From Pirellulales bacterium (GTDB lineage: Bacteria; Planctomycetota; Planctomycetia; Pirellulales; Lacipirellulaceae), in contig JALHQZ010000012.1 of assembly GCA_022841705.1 (NCBI GenBank), forward strand, positions 1 to 62,121: a DNA stretch of 62,121 nt. Reading direction: 5' to 3'. Position 1 is the first letter of the stretch, and every line of letters starts with the position of its first letter. The position numbers and the translations under genes were made by a program. The notes beneath the pieces are model-generated. The model did no database searches, was not told where the DNA came from, and was given only the letters and a program-made list of their open reading frames with translations. Below are positions 43,153 through 51,475 of this stretch, in pieces.

Positions 43153-43683
43153 TTACTTGGTACCGTCAGCAATGGTGGCAGGAGAGCCCATCCTGAACAG
43201 GAGAGCCACTGCTAAAGTAAGGATTGCAAATAATCCAATAGCTATGCTGAGAATTACACCGATCATGGCAACCCAAAACATGGAACCTTCGCTGTAAAAT
43301 CGAGCCGTCTGTTGAGAGGGTGAGTAGGCATAATGGACGATCGCACCAAGGGGTAGCGGCTCAACGCTGCCGATTTTCAATATTCCATGTTCGCTCGCAA
43401 CCACCAAAGTAAACCACAGCATGGTTCTCCCGCGACGAGGACTTGTACTCACGCGAGTCTTCTCAACATCAACCACCGTGCCTTTGCCTTGGACACAATC
43501 AAGAGAGAACTGACGCTCCGAATAGCACCAGCGACCCATGGAATCCACTCCTACGAAGGACACATAGCCGAGCCCTACCCCCATAAAGAGCAAAATTAGG
43601 GTGGAATGGACTGGCAATCGCTCTTTGGTAGCTCCCTCAGGATTGAACAGTGAGCGGCTTGGTTTGGGATGCATCGCATGCAT
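43153..43683 (-). CDS. DUF3592-like membrane protein
   Basis: A 176-residue protein. The helix LILLFMGVGLGYVSFVGVDS is followed by a soluble part (CVQGKGTVVDVEKTRVSTSP, VHYAYSPSQQTARFY) and a C-terminal helix (FWVAMIGVILSIAIGLFAIL). The GTVV...YxP...ARFY arrangement resembles DUF3592, whose function is unknown. The ATG at 43683 could be replaced by a second Met three codons on. It is less GC-rich than its neighbours, which may point to recent acquisition. Confidence 0.65.
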   Translation of the reverse strand: MHAMHPKPSRSLFNPEGATKERLPVHSTLILLFMGVGLGYVSFVGVDSMGRWCYSERQFSLDCVQGKGTVVDVEKTRVSTSPRRGRTMLWFTLVVASEHGILKIGSVEPLPLGAIVHYAYSPSQQTARFYSEGSMFWVAMIGVILSIAIGLFAILTLAVALLFRMGSPATIADGTK

Positions 43684-43785
43684 AACTCAAGCATCTTATC
43701 CCAGATTCAAATACCAGTGCCGCACCCTAAATTGGATCGGCTTCATCGGCCGACGCACACTTCCAACGGTTTCCCAAAACGCTAA

Positions 43786-44781
43786 CTACGCGCCGATTTG
43801 CCTGAGCGCCGCCAGCGCCGCATCATGCAGCGGCCCATTGGTCGCCAGCACGCCGCGGTTGGCGGTGAGTTCCCGGCCGTGCGAAAAATCGAGTGGCTTG
43901 CCGTCGAGGTCGGTCACGCGGCCGCCGGCCATTTCGATCACGAGTGAGCCGGCGGCTTGGTCCCAGATTTTTTCGCGGTAGTGGGGGCGATCGGGCGAGA
44001 GGAGCCGCAGCAGCATTTCGCCGCCGCCGGCGGCGAGCACGGCGTACTTCGCTTGGCTATCCATCGGCACCGGCGCGGCGGTGATGCCCATCACTTGCGC
44101 GAGTTGGTCGATGCCGTCGATGTTCGTGTGGCCGGATTCCACACTGCGGAGGAGGCGGGCGTCGGCGGGCGAACTGCAATTGGAAGACTTAGCTGCAGCA
44201 GGGAAGTATTTTTCTTGTTTGAACAGAGGACAGAATCGGGTTGGCTCGCCACGGTATGCGAACATAAATGTCCCATCACCGCCGGCTTTGGGTCGAACTG
44301 CCGCCTCAAGCTCGGGACAAGCAAGATAGCCCAATTGGACTTGGCCCCCTTCGATGTAGGCGAGGGCCACCGCGTACTGATCGCCGCGTAAAAATCCTTT
44401 GGTGCCATCAATGGGATCAAGCGTCCAAAACGCGTCGGGCGGTTCGCCAGCGCCGCGGTCGATGAGTTCGCAGACATCGGTCGCGGAGACACCATCAATG
44501 TGGGCAGCGACAAAACGTGTCACTTCGTTCAGAATCGCTGCGTTTGCCGGGTCGCGTAGCGCGGCTGAGTTTTCTTCACCGACCAGCACTGCGCCGGGAA
44601 AAGCTTTCGACAAACGGTAAGCGACGATCGCTTGAGAGGCAAAATCGCCGACAGTAACGGGGGATTTATCCCCCTTGGCCAGCGAGCCGGTCACCAATTG
44701 CTGCTGCACTTCGCGTGCGACAGTGGCAGCTTCGTAAACGATCTTAGCCCCAGCAGCCAGTTCAGGAAGATTGGCCGCCAT
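43786..44781 (-). CDS. cysQ: 3'(2'),5'-bisphosphate nucleotidase / inositol monophosphatase family
   Basis: Removes the 3' phosphate of PAP or PAPS (or acts on inositol phosphates), recycling the sulfate-assimilation by-product. The 331-residue protein has the metal sites VLVGEENSAA (Glu69-Glu70), WTLDPIDGTKGFLRGDQYAV (Asp122, Asp125), and IWDQAAGSLVIEMAGGRVTD. The length, FLRGDQ and the KSPVTVGDFASQAIV start match the Hal2/Sal1 subgroup, so PAP is the likely substrate. ATG start. A tRNA-Gln gene lies just upstream. Confidence 0.92.
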   Translation of the reverse strand: MAANLPELAAGAKIVYEAATVAREVQQQLVTGSLAKGDKSPVTVGDFASQAIVAYRLSKAFPGAVLVGEENSAALRDPANAAILNEVTRFVAAHIDGVSATDVCELIDRGAGEPPDAFWTLDPIDGTKGFLRGDQYAVALAYIEGGQVQLGYLACPELEAAVRPKAGGDGTFMFAYRGEPTRFCPLFKQEKYFPAAAKSSNCSSPADARLLRSVESGHTNIDGIDQLAQVMGITAAPVPMDSQAKYAVLAAGGGEMLLRLLSPDRPHYREKIWDQAAGSLVIEMAGGRVTDLDGKPLDFSHGRELTANRGVLATNGPLHDAALAALRQIGA

Positions 44782-44790
44782 CGAGACAAA

Positions 44791-44861
44791 CTACCCCGCA
44801 AGGGCTCGAACCTTGAATGAGGGAATCAAAATCCCTAGTGTTACCATTACACCACGGGGTA
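44791..44861 (-). tRNA. tRNA-Gln (TTG anticodon)
   Basis: Minus-strand acceptor TACCCCG/CGGGGTA, D stem GTGT/ACAC, anticodon stem AGGGA/TCCCT with loop TTTTGAT (anticodon TTG), and T arm CAAGG-TTCGAGC-CCTTG. No CCA end is encoded. The discriminator base is G. Confidence 0.94.
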
Positions 44862-45427
44862 AGGTTTCCGGCCGATTTTCGCCGCCGGACAGCGAAGTAT
44901 AGCTGATCCGCGCCGATTGGCTAAGGGCGGCCCGAGAGAGGGGATTTGGGATTTGGGATTTGGGATTAGCCGGCGGCCTGTTTCTCTGAGAAAGCAGTGC
45001 CGCCGTTTTTCTGGTGCGGTGTTCTTGCCGTACCTCCATGAGTGTTCACTGCGGCGAATAGTTCGCGATTGTTCGAACTCGCGGCGCCTAAACGTGGGGG
45101 CCCGCTTCTCTGAAAAATGGGCCCCCGGCTTACGGACTTCATTCGCTTCGCCCGCGCCCTGCGCTGCTATCACCGGAACGGTCGGAACAATCGGCCGTCT
45201 TCCCCGCCCCTCGGCGCCATCGTAAGTCTTTACCCGATCAGTAGTTACGATCGGCCAGTGGGGTTAAACCGCACGGAATCGGCAAACTGAGAGGATAGGG
45301 AAAATTGCGTAGATCAGCTAAACGGCACCGGTCGCGTCTTCCGAACATACCTAGGACGGAACCCTCCCGTCTTGACCAGCCCCCCCATTTTTCTGTGCAG
45401 TCACTATTTTAGGAGGCGACGAAGGCA
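44862..45427. other. Intergenic region with short repeats, no supported gene
   Basis: A 566-bp gap upstream of the YTV gene. It has a GGGATTTGGGATTTGGGATT tandem (44940-44967) and a GGGGGCCC...GGGCCCCC hairpin (45096-45126). Promoters for the strongly expressed-looking YTV gene should lie in 45230-45410; no clear -10/-35 pair was found. Confidence 0.5.
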
Positions 45428-47011
45428 ATGAGGCGCAATTTGGTAACGCCGCTACTTGCATCACTCGTCCTGACCCTTGCCGGTGTGCAAGCGAAGGCGA
45501 GCTGCTGCGGTGCGGCCCGGTACACGAGCTGTGACAGTGGTTCGCAGCTCCACACCCACACCGTGATGAAAACCATCCGGCTGGTGGACACGGAGCTTGT
45601 TCCCGTGACAACGACGATGACGGTTTACGACCATGTCGTGGAAGACAAGGTAGTGAACTACACGAAGTATGTCACCGAACAACGCTCGAAAGAAGTCAAC
45701 TACACGGTCATGGTTCCGTCGTACGAAACCAAGACCCGCAACTACACGGTCTACAAGCCCGTGACCGAAACGCACCAAAAGCAGGTGAACTACACCGTGA
45801 TGGTGCCGTCGTACGAAACCAAAACCCGCAGCTACACGGTGTGCAAGCCGGTGTGGGAAACTCGGCAAAAGACCATCAACTATACGGTGATGGTGCCCAC
45901 CTACGAAACCCGCACGCGGAACTACACCGTCATGCGGCCGGTCACCGAAACCCGGACCCGGAACTACACCGTCATGAAGCCGGTGTGGGAAACACACACC
46001 AAGGAAATCCCCTACACCGTGATGAAGCCGGTCTATGAAACCAAGACCCGCAACTACACGGTGATGAAGCCGGTGTGGGAAACCCGCTCCAAGGAAGTAA
46101 GCTACACCGTGATGGTTCCCCAAACCTACACCAAGACGATCAACGTCGCGGGTGGGCACTGGGCGACCGAAAGCTACGAAGTTCCTGGCCGCAGCTACAC
46201 CAAGACCTTCCGCACCGCCGGTAAGTGGGTTTATAACCCCGCCACCTGCTCGTGCTGCTACTGCCCGGGCAAGTGCTGCACCACCACGTGCACCACGGCT
46301 CCGACCACCTGCTGCAAGAAGGTTTGGGTTCCGACCTGCACCACCAAGGAAATCTGCTGCACCCGGTGCGTGCCGGAATGCCGCACGAAGACCTGCTGCT
46401 ACAAGGTGTGCACCATGGTTCCGGAATGCAAGACCTGCACCTACCAAGTGTGCAAGATGGTTCCGGAATGCCATACCCGCACCTGCTGCTACAAGGTGTG
46501 CAAGATGGTTCCGGAATGCAAGACCTGCACCTACAACGTGTGCAAAATGGTCCCCGAGTGCAAGAGCTGCACCTACCAAGTGTGCAAGATGGTGCCCGAG
46601 TGCCGCAGCAAGACCTGCTGCTACAAGGTGTGCACCATGGTTCCTGAGTGCAAGACCTGCACCTACCAAGTGTGCAAGATGATTCCGGAATGCCGCACCA
46701 AGACCTGCACCTACAATGTGTGCAAGATGGTCCCCGAGTGCAAAACTTGCACCTACCAAGTGTGCAAGATGATTCCGGAATGCCGCACCAAGACCTGCAC
46801 CTACAATGTGTGCGTGCCGGTGTGCTGCCAAAAGACCTACCAGGTGTGCAAAGCCGTTCCGCGCCAGGTCTGCTTCACCACCAACAAGGCGGTGTGCAAA
46901 GTGGTCTGCAAGCAGATTCCGGTGACCGTGTGCTGCTCGAGCCCCTGCTGCGGTGGCGAAGGCGCTGCGGCTGCTCCGGCTGCCGCTGCCGATTGCGGTT
47001 GCAACAAGTAA
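45428..47011 (+). CDS. YTV-repeat cell-wall protein with Cys-rich repeat domain
   Basis: A 527-residue exported structural protein. The signal peptide ends near AKAS-CCGA. Residues about 60-240 contain YTV repeats (NYTVMVPSYETKTRNYTV, NYTVMKPVWETRSKE and similar), a planctomycete-only domain known from cell-wall proteins of Rhodopirellula. Residues about 275-505 are Cys-rich, with ten units that alternate between about 16 (ECRTKTCCYKVCTMVP) and 14 residues (ECKTCTYQVCKMVP). The sequence then ends in a poly-Ala/Cys tail. The Cys pairs suggest disulfide cross-linking into a protein wall. AGGAGG lies 11 bases before the ATG. The repeats are near-identical at DNA level, so the gene may vary in length by recombination. 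Confidence 0.92.
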   Translation: MRRNLVTPLLASLVLTLAGVQAKASCCGAARYTSCDSGSQLHTHTVMKTIRLVDTELVPVTTTMTVYDHVVEDKVVNYTKYVTEQRSKEVNYTVMVPSYETKTRNYTVYKPVTETHQKQVNYTVMVPSYETKTRSYTVCKPVWETRQKTINYTVMVPTYETRTRNYTVMRPVTETRTRNYTVMKPVWETHTKEIPYTVMKPVYETKTRNYTVMKPVWETRSKEVSYTVMVPQTYTKTINVAGGHWATESYEVPGRSYTKTFRTAGKWVYNPATCSCCYCPGKCCTTTCTTAPTTCCKKVWVPTCTTKEICCTRCVPECRTKTCCYKVCTMVPECKTCTYQVCKMVPECHTRTCCYKVCKMVPECKTCTYNVCKMVPECKSCTYQVCKMVPECRSKTCCYKVCTMVPECKTCTYQVCKMIPECRTKTCTYNVCKMVPECKTCTYQVCKMIPECRTKTCTYNVCVPVCCQKTYQVCKAVPRQVCFTTNKAVCKVVCKQIPVTVCCSSPCCGGEGAAAAPAAAADCGCNK

Positions 47012-47050
47012 AGTTGGGAGATGCGAGTGCGGGGTGATCCTCTTCACCCC

Positions 47051-47076
47051 GCACAAGCCCCCCCGGCTTGTGCGAA
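47051..47076. terminator. Hairpin after the YTV gene
   Basis: GCACAAGCC / GGCTTGTGC stem with a five-C loop, 40 bp after the YTV stop codon. It has no T-run, so it is at most a weak or processing signal. Confidence 0.4.
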
Positions 47077-47152
47077 AAGATTGAAGGGTGCTTAGCCCGA
47101 CGCTTCCTTTGTGCGGAAGACGGGCTGGTCAAAAGCCTCATAAAAAACGACA

Positions 47153-47189
47153 GCGGCCCGGTTCCAAGATGGAGCCGGGCCGCTTTTTT
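47153..47189 (+). terminator. Rho-independent terminator of the YTV gene
   Basis: GCGGCCCGGTTCC / GGAGCCGGGCCGC stem of 12-13 bp with a 5-base loop, then six T. It is 140 bp after the stop codon of the plus-strand YTV gene. The T-run is on the plus strand, so it serves that gene. Confidence 0.85.
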
Positions 47190-47205
47190 CGTATTCTGTT
47201 AGATC

Positions 47206-47222
47206 GCTAAGCCGCAAGCGGC
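47206..47222. repeat. REP-like repeat GCTAAGCCGCAAGCGGC
   Basis: A variant copy of the AGCGCTAAGTCGCAAGCG family, between the YTV terminator and the PEP-CTERM gene. Confidence 0.7.
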
Positions 47223-47244
47223 CCCACCATTAACAAGCTGCCTA

Positions 47245-48018
47245 CTAACGACGGCGAGCCACCGCGAAGGCGGCGAGGCCGAGGCCGACGAGCACCATGG
47301 TGGTGGGCTCGGGGATTTCGTTTTGGTCGATGATGATGCGGACACCGCCATCAGCATCCTTCTTGGCGATGAAGGCATCCGAACCAGCGCCGGCAATTGC
47401 ACGCAACCGATTGTCCAAGGCCACGTTCGCTTTCGTCACGCCATTGCGAAAGCTAATGTTGCGCGAAGTCAACTCAGCAAGCAGGTCCACAGTTAGCGTA
47501 CCAGTGAAAGTACCATCCACAGGCAAGCCGCCGGCCGTTGTGTAAACCCCGCCGCCATTGAAGGTCAGTCCGGTGACAAGGTTAATCGGGGTCGTCAACA
47601 CAACGTTATCAACGGCAACGATGTCGATGAATACAGGAGCGACCACACTCGCGATCGCGGTGTTCCCGAGCGCCGAAAAAATCGAGTAGTCGCCCGATTC
47701 CGTTAGGGTAATTGTCCCGAACGAGTTACCGGGCTTCGATGTGATCATGAAGTTGAGCTGCACATCGGTCAGGTCACTGGCCGGATTGGCGTTGCTCGCG
47801 CTGGCATCGAAATCCGTCGGATTGAAGTCGAGCGAATTGCCAGAGCCGGTTGGCTGGTTGAAGAACGCGGCACCATCGTTACCGGGCGAGAGGTCCGTTT
47901 CGCTGATGGCCGAGAAAATAACGCTCGTACCTATCACATCCGAGTGATTAATGGTCCCGGCGTACAGAGAAGAAGAGGCCAATGCCCCTAGGCAGATCAA
48001 ACTAAATATCGATCTCAT
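47245..48018 (-). CDS. PEP-CTERM sorting-domain protein
   Basis: A 257-residue exported protein. The signal peptide is MRSIFSLICLGALASSSLYA. The C-terminus IPEPTTMVLVGLGLAAFAVA plus ARRR is a classic PEP-CTERM tail (PEP, hydrophobic helix, basic end) recognised by an exosortase, which is not in this window. The body is Asn/Thr/Ser-rich beta (GTSVIFSAISETDLSPGND and similar) with no known domain. ATG 48018 has GAGGGG six bases upstream; the Met at 48030 is less likely. It is a surface or exopolysaccharide-associated protein. Confidence 0.85.
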   Translation of the reverse strand: MRSIFSLICLGALASSSLYAGTINHSDVIGTSVIFSAISETDLSPGNDGAAFFNQPTGSGNSLDFNPTDFDASASNANPASDLTDVQLNFMITSKPGNSFGTITLTESGDYSIFSALGNTAIASVVAPVFIDIVAVDNVVLTTPINLVTGLTFNGGGVYTTAGGLPVDGTFTGTLTVDLLAELTSRNISFRNGVTKANVALDNRLRAIAGAGSDAFIAKKDADGGVRIIIDQNEIPEPTTMVLVGLGLAAFAVARRR

Positions 48019-48341
48019 TATGCCCCTCAAGACTTTCGTATGTGGTCCATCTCAGCTCGCGGCCCGGCGACCCAACCATTGGGAGCCGGAAGAGTAGACC
48101 GCTGCTACTGACGCTCAAGATACGGGCGTCCGCTCGGCTCGTCAACCAGTTTCTTCGGAAAAATCAGAAAATTCCCAAACTCGTCTCTGACTCATCCCGT
48201 AAACGTGGGGGAAATGGCCCGCACACGCAATTCGAGTAACTTTTCACAGTTGCTTGCAATAAACTGCGCGGAACGTGACAATTGCAGAGTGCCGCACGGC
48301 TAGTAGGAAGAGGCAAGTTTGCCGGCCTGGAGAGTGACGCG
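48019..48341. other. Divergent intergenic region, nothing recognised
   Basis: A 323-bp gap between two divergent PEP-CTERM genes, expected to hold promoters for both. It includes an AT-richer stretch (about 48151-48270) but no clear repeat, and no gene is supported. Confidence 0.4.
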
Positions 48342-49259
48342 ATGAGACTTCAACATCAATTACTGGTTGTTTTCAGTTCGTTATTGCTGCTAGGGGGCGG
48401 CCAATTGGCCCATGCCGAGCTCGTAGGGGTCGAGTACTACGACATCAAGCTTGGCGAAGCGAGCAATGCGGGAATCATCGGGGGCCCCCTCTGGCGGGGG
48501 ACAATCAATACCGAAACCGATTCCCTCACGATCACCTATTGGAGTGAAATTCCCGGGAGCGTGGAGTTCTGGATTCCTGGGGTCATCGCTGATGGAGGCT
48601 CTGTCACCTTTCAAGCCATTGATCTCCGGGGCCTCACCCCCAGTGGCACGCCCACCAGCGCGACCGCGCCTAACTCATTTGGCAATGCCGCTAATAATAC
48701 GTTCAATACGTTCGATTTGCCGAGCAACTTTGCCCTGCAATCCAGCACGCCGGGCGGTGTCCCGGGGATGCCAAAAATTGGGCTCGAATTCGCATTCATT
48801 AGCTCTGTCGACTTTACCGATCCCTCCTGGAATTGGCGGCGTTACGATCTGAGCGATCCTAGCTACACAACCTATCTCGATTTCCAACGGCACCCGGAAA
48901 ATTATCCCGTTGCTCCGCCGTTGCCGGAGACGATTGCCGCCACGCCCAGCTTTTCTTCGGCGGGGTTTTACCCAGGTTGGGGAGCAACTCGCTTTAGTTC
49001 CAATAACGGCGATTTTACCGCGATCTTCAACCATGTTGTGGATCGGTTCGGCGTCGTTCGGCAAGCGACCGAAGTCGATATGCCACGGTTGCTGTCGGGG
49101 GATGGCCTCCGGAGCAGTTCCACCGACGCGACGATTACCGAAATCGATGTCCCCACCGGCACTCCCACAGGCCCCGCCGTTCCCGAAGCCTCACAGGTCC
49201 TGTGCGGCGTTGCTGTCGCGGTCGGTGCGCTCTTCGCTCGCTTTCGCCGCCGCGCTTAA
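48342..49259 (+). CDS. PEP-CTERM-type exported protein
   Basis: A 305-residue exported protein. The signal peptide is LLVVFSSLLLLGGGQLAHAE. The C-terminus AVPEASQVLCGVAVAVGALF plus ARFRRRA is a PEP-CTERM-like tail (VPEAS in place of VPEPS). The body is beta-rich and unassigned (YYDIKLGEASNAGIIGGPLW). ATG 48342 has GGAGAG upstream. It faces the other PEP-CTERM gene across a divergent promoter region. The function is not known. Confidence 0.8.
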   Translation: MRLQHQLLVVFSSLLLLGGGQLAHAELVGVEYYDIKLGEASNAGIIGGPLWRGTINTETDSLTITYWSEIPGSVEFWIPGVIADGGSVTFQAIDLRGLTPSGTPTSATAPNSFGNAANNTFNTFDLPSNFALQSSTPGGVPGMPKIGLEFAFISSVDFTDPSWNWRRYDLSDPSYTTYLDFQRHPENYPVAPPLPETIAATPSFSSAGFYPGWGATRFSSNNGDFTAIFNHVVDRFGVVRQATEVDMPRLLSGDGLRSSSTDATITEIDVPTGTPTGPAVPEASQVLCGVAVAVGALFARFRRRA

Positions 49260-49396
49260 GTTTGGAACTTAGCAGCCTCCCGAACGGGTAGCGGTCGGGC
49301 GAGCACTGATGTCTAAGTGTGCCTTTGCGTGGAAACTCGGGTATAATCCACGGCGCTTCGACTTCCCGATTTCCTCCGCTTGCTCACGCCGGGCCT

Positions 49397-51472
49397 ATGC
49401 CGAGTATTGCGCACGTGTCGGCTGCTGTCGTCCTGGTGGTGTTCATCGCGCCCGCGCTCGCGGAACCGGTCCACTTCTCGGAGCAAGTGGCGCCGCTCCT
49501 CGAGCAGCACTGCTTCGATTGCCATGTCCATGGTTCGGCCGAAGGGGGCGTAAAGCTCGATGACGCGGCGGAGTTGGCGACTTCTGAGGGTGACGGAAAG
49601 ATCGATCCGCAGCTGTGGTGGCGGGTGCTGAGGCAGGTTCGCGCCGGGCTCATGCCGCCGGAGGGCGACAAACTGAGCGCTAAGTCGCAAGCGACGCTTG
49701 AGGAGTGGATTAAGGGTGAGGCGTTTGGGTACGACCCCGCGCGGCCGGACCCAGGGCGGGTGACGATTCGGCGGCTCAATCGGTTCGAGTACCAAAACAC
49801 GATTCGCGATTTGGTGGGGGTCGATTTTCCCACCGATGAAAACTTCCCGCCAGACGACACGGGTCACGGCTTCGACACCTTGGGCGAAGTGCTGACCGTT
49901 TCGCCGCTGCTGCTGGAAAAATATCTCGATGCGGCAACGAAAATCATCGCCGACGCGGTGCCGACCGGGCCACTCGCCGCGGATGCACCGGAGCGCGAGC
50001 GCCAGCGGCACGACCGATTTTTCCCGCGCGCGGTTCCCGATTCCCCGGCTGAGCGAACCGCCTATGCGGCGGAAATCCTCAGCAACTTCACCCGCCGCGC
50101 TTTTCGGCGCCCCCCCGATTCAGAAACGCTCGACCGACTAGTGGGGCTCGCAGAACTCACATGGACCACTCCGGGCGCCACGTTTGAATCGGGGGTTGCC
50201 AAGGCGATCGTCGCCACGCTCGCTTCGCCCCGATTTCTGTTCCGTGAAGAGCAGACCGAGCCTGCGGATGAGAATCAATATCCGCTGGTGGATCAGTACG
50301 CCCTCGCCACGCGGCTGTCGTACTTTCTCTGGTCCACCATGCCGGATGACGAATTGTTCCAAGAAGCCGCCGCCGGCACGCTCCGCAGCAACCTCTTGGG
50401 CCAGCTCGCCCGGATGCTCGCTGACAAGCGCTCCGGCGAATTGACCCGTAACTTTGTCGGCCAGTGGCTACAGGTGCGCGACATCGACACCGTGCTCATC
50501 AACTCCTTCACCATTGCCATGCGCGACGACCCCGCGAGCGCTGAGCTCCAGGAGCGCCGGCAGCGGTTGCGTCAACTGTTTCGGCGGGAACCCGAAACAC
50601 TGACCCCCGCCGAGCGCGAGGAGCTGGACCAGTTCCGGAAAGAGCGGCGCGCGGCCGAGGAGAAGTTCGCTAAGTTTGACCTGACGTGGGAGGTGCGCCA
50701 CGCCATGCGGCGCGAAACGGAACTGCACTTCGACTATGTGCTGCGCGAAAATCGCCCGCTCACCGAGCTGATCGATTGTGACTACAGCTTCCTGAATGAG
50801 GGGCTCGCCAAGTTTTACCAGATCGAGGGGATCGAAGGGCTCGACGGGAACGAGATGCGGCGCGTGACGATGCCCGCCGGCAGCCATCGGGGCGGCGTGC
50901 TGACGCACGGCGCCGTGCTGGCGGTTACGTCGAACCCCGACCGCACTTCACCGGTCAAACGGGGCCTGTTCGTGCTCGAGAACATTCTGGGCACGCCCCC
51001 CGCCGCGCCGCCGCCCAACATTCCGCCGCTGGAAGATTTCCCCGAGGCGGCCGACGGAAAAGTGATTTCGCTCCGCGATTCGATGGCCGCCCACCGCAGC
51101 GACCCGCTGTGCCATTCGTGCCATGCACGAATGGACCCCATTGGCCTCGCGCTCGACAACTTTAGCGCGCTGGGCATCTGGCGCGACAAAGACCGTGGCG
51201 AGCCGATCGACCCCACCGGCGAACTAGCGACCGGCGAAAAGTTCGCGGGCATCGATGAACTGAAAAAACTGATCGTCGAGCGGCATTCGCGCGAGTTCAT
51301 CACCTGCCTGACTGAAAAAATGCTGACCTACGCCCTCGGCCGGGGCCTCGACTACCACGACGTCGGCATGGTGGATGAAATCGTGGAGCGCGTCGTCGCC
51401 GATGAGTACCGCCCCCGCGCGCTGATTACCGGCATTGTCGAATCAGCCGCGTTCCAACGCACGAGGAATTGA
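49397..51472 (+). CDS. DUF1587/DUF1595/DUF1592/DUF1588/DUF1585 cytochrome-like protein
   Basis: A 691-residue exported protein of the planctomycete/verrucomicrobial family annotated with five consecutive DUFs. The signal peptide is VSAAVVLVVFIAPALAEPVH. The N-terminal heme-type motif is HCFDCHVHG (CxxCH). DUF1587 follows (RRLNRFEYQNTIRDLVGVDF), then the core with YALATRLSYFLWSTMPDDEL (DUF1592), SNPDRTSPVKRGLFVLENIL and LCHSCHARMDPIGLALDNFS (DUF1588, second CxxCH), and EKMLTYALGRGLDYHDV (DUF1585). Members are thought to work on polysaccharide or sulfated glycan metabolism with the DUF1552 partner; the reaction is unknown. A REP-like repeat encodes SAKSQA at 49676-49693. Confidence 0.93.
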   Translation: MPSIAHVSAAVVLVVFIAPALAEPVHFSEQVAPLLEQHCFDCHVHGSAEGGVKLDDAAELATSEGDGKIDPQLWWRVLRQVRAGLMPPEGDKLSAKSQATLEEWIKGEAFGYDPARPDPGRVTIRRLNRFEYQNTIRDLVGVDFPTDENFPPDDTGHGFDTLGEVLTVSPLLLEKYLDAATKIIADAVPTGPLAADAPERERQRHDRFFPRAVPDSPAERTAYAAEILSNFTRRAFRRPPDSETLDRLVGLAELTWTTPGATFESGVAKAIVATLASPRFLFREEQTEPADENQYPLVDQYALATRLSYFLWSTMPDDELFQEAAAGTLRSNLLGQLARMLADKRSGELTRNFVGQWLQVRDIDTVLINSFTIAMRDDPASAELQERRQRLRQLFRREPETLTPAEREELDQFRKERRAAEEKFAKFDLTWEVRHAMRRETELHFDYVLRENRPLTELIDCDYSFLNEGLAKFYQIEGIEGLDGNEMRRVTMPAGSHRGGVLTHGAVLAVTSNPDRTSPVKRGLFVLENILGTPPAAPPPNIPPLEDFPEAADGKVISLRDSMAAHRSDPLCHSCHARMDPIGLALDNFSALGIWRDKDRGEPIDPTGELATGEKFAGIDELKKLIVERHSREFITCLTEKMLTYALGRGLDYHDVGMVDEIVERVVADEYRPRALITGIVESAAFQRTRN
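49676..49693. repeat. REP-like repeat inside the DUF1592 gene
   Basis: AGCGCTAAGTCGCAAGCG encodes SAKSQA in the segment DKLSAKSQATLEEW. It is identical to the copies at 29613 and 30172. Confidence 0.8.
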
Positions 51473-51475
51473 ATC

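Noticed and set aside
45428..47011. Tandem DNA repeats of the YTV gene as a non-coding satellite
   Set aside because: The frame is open throughout, with a signal peptide and ribosome binding site; the repeats are coding.
45461..47056. 531-residue frame antisense to the YTV gene
   Set aside because: Its His/Leu/Gly repeats are the reverse reading of the Cys and YTV repeats. There is no independent support.
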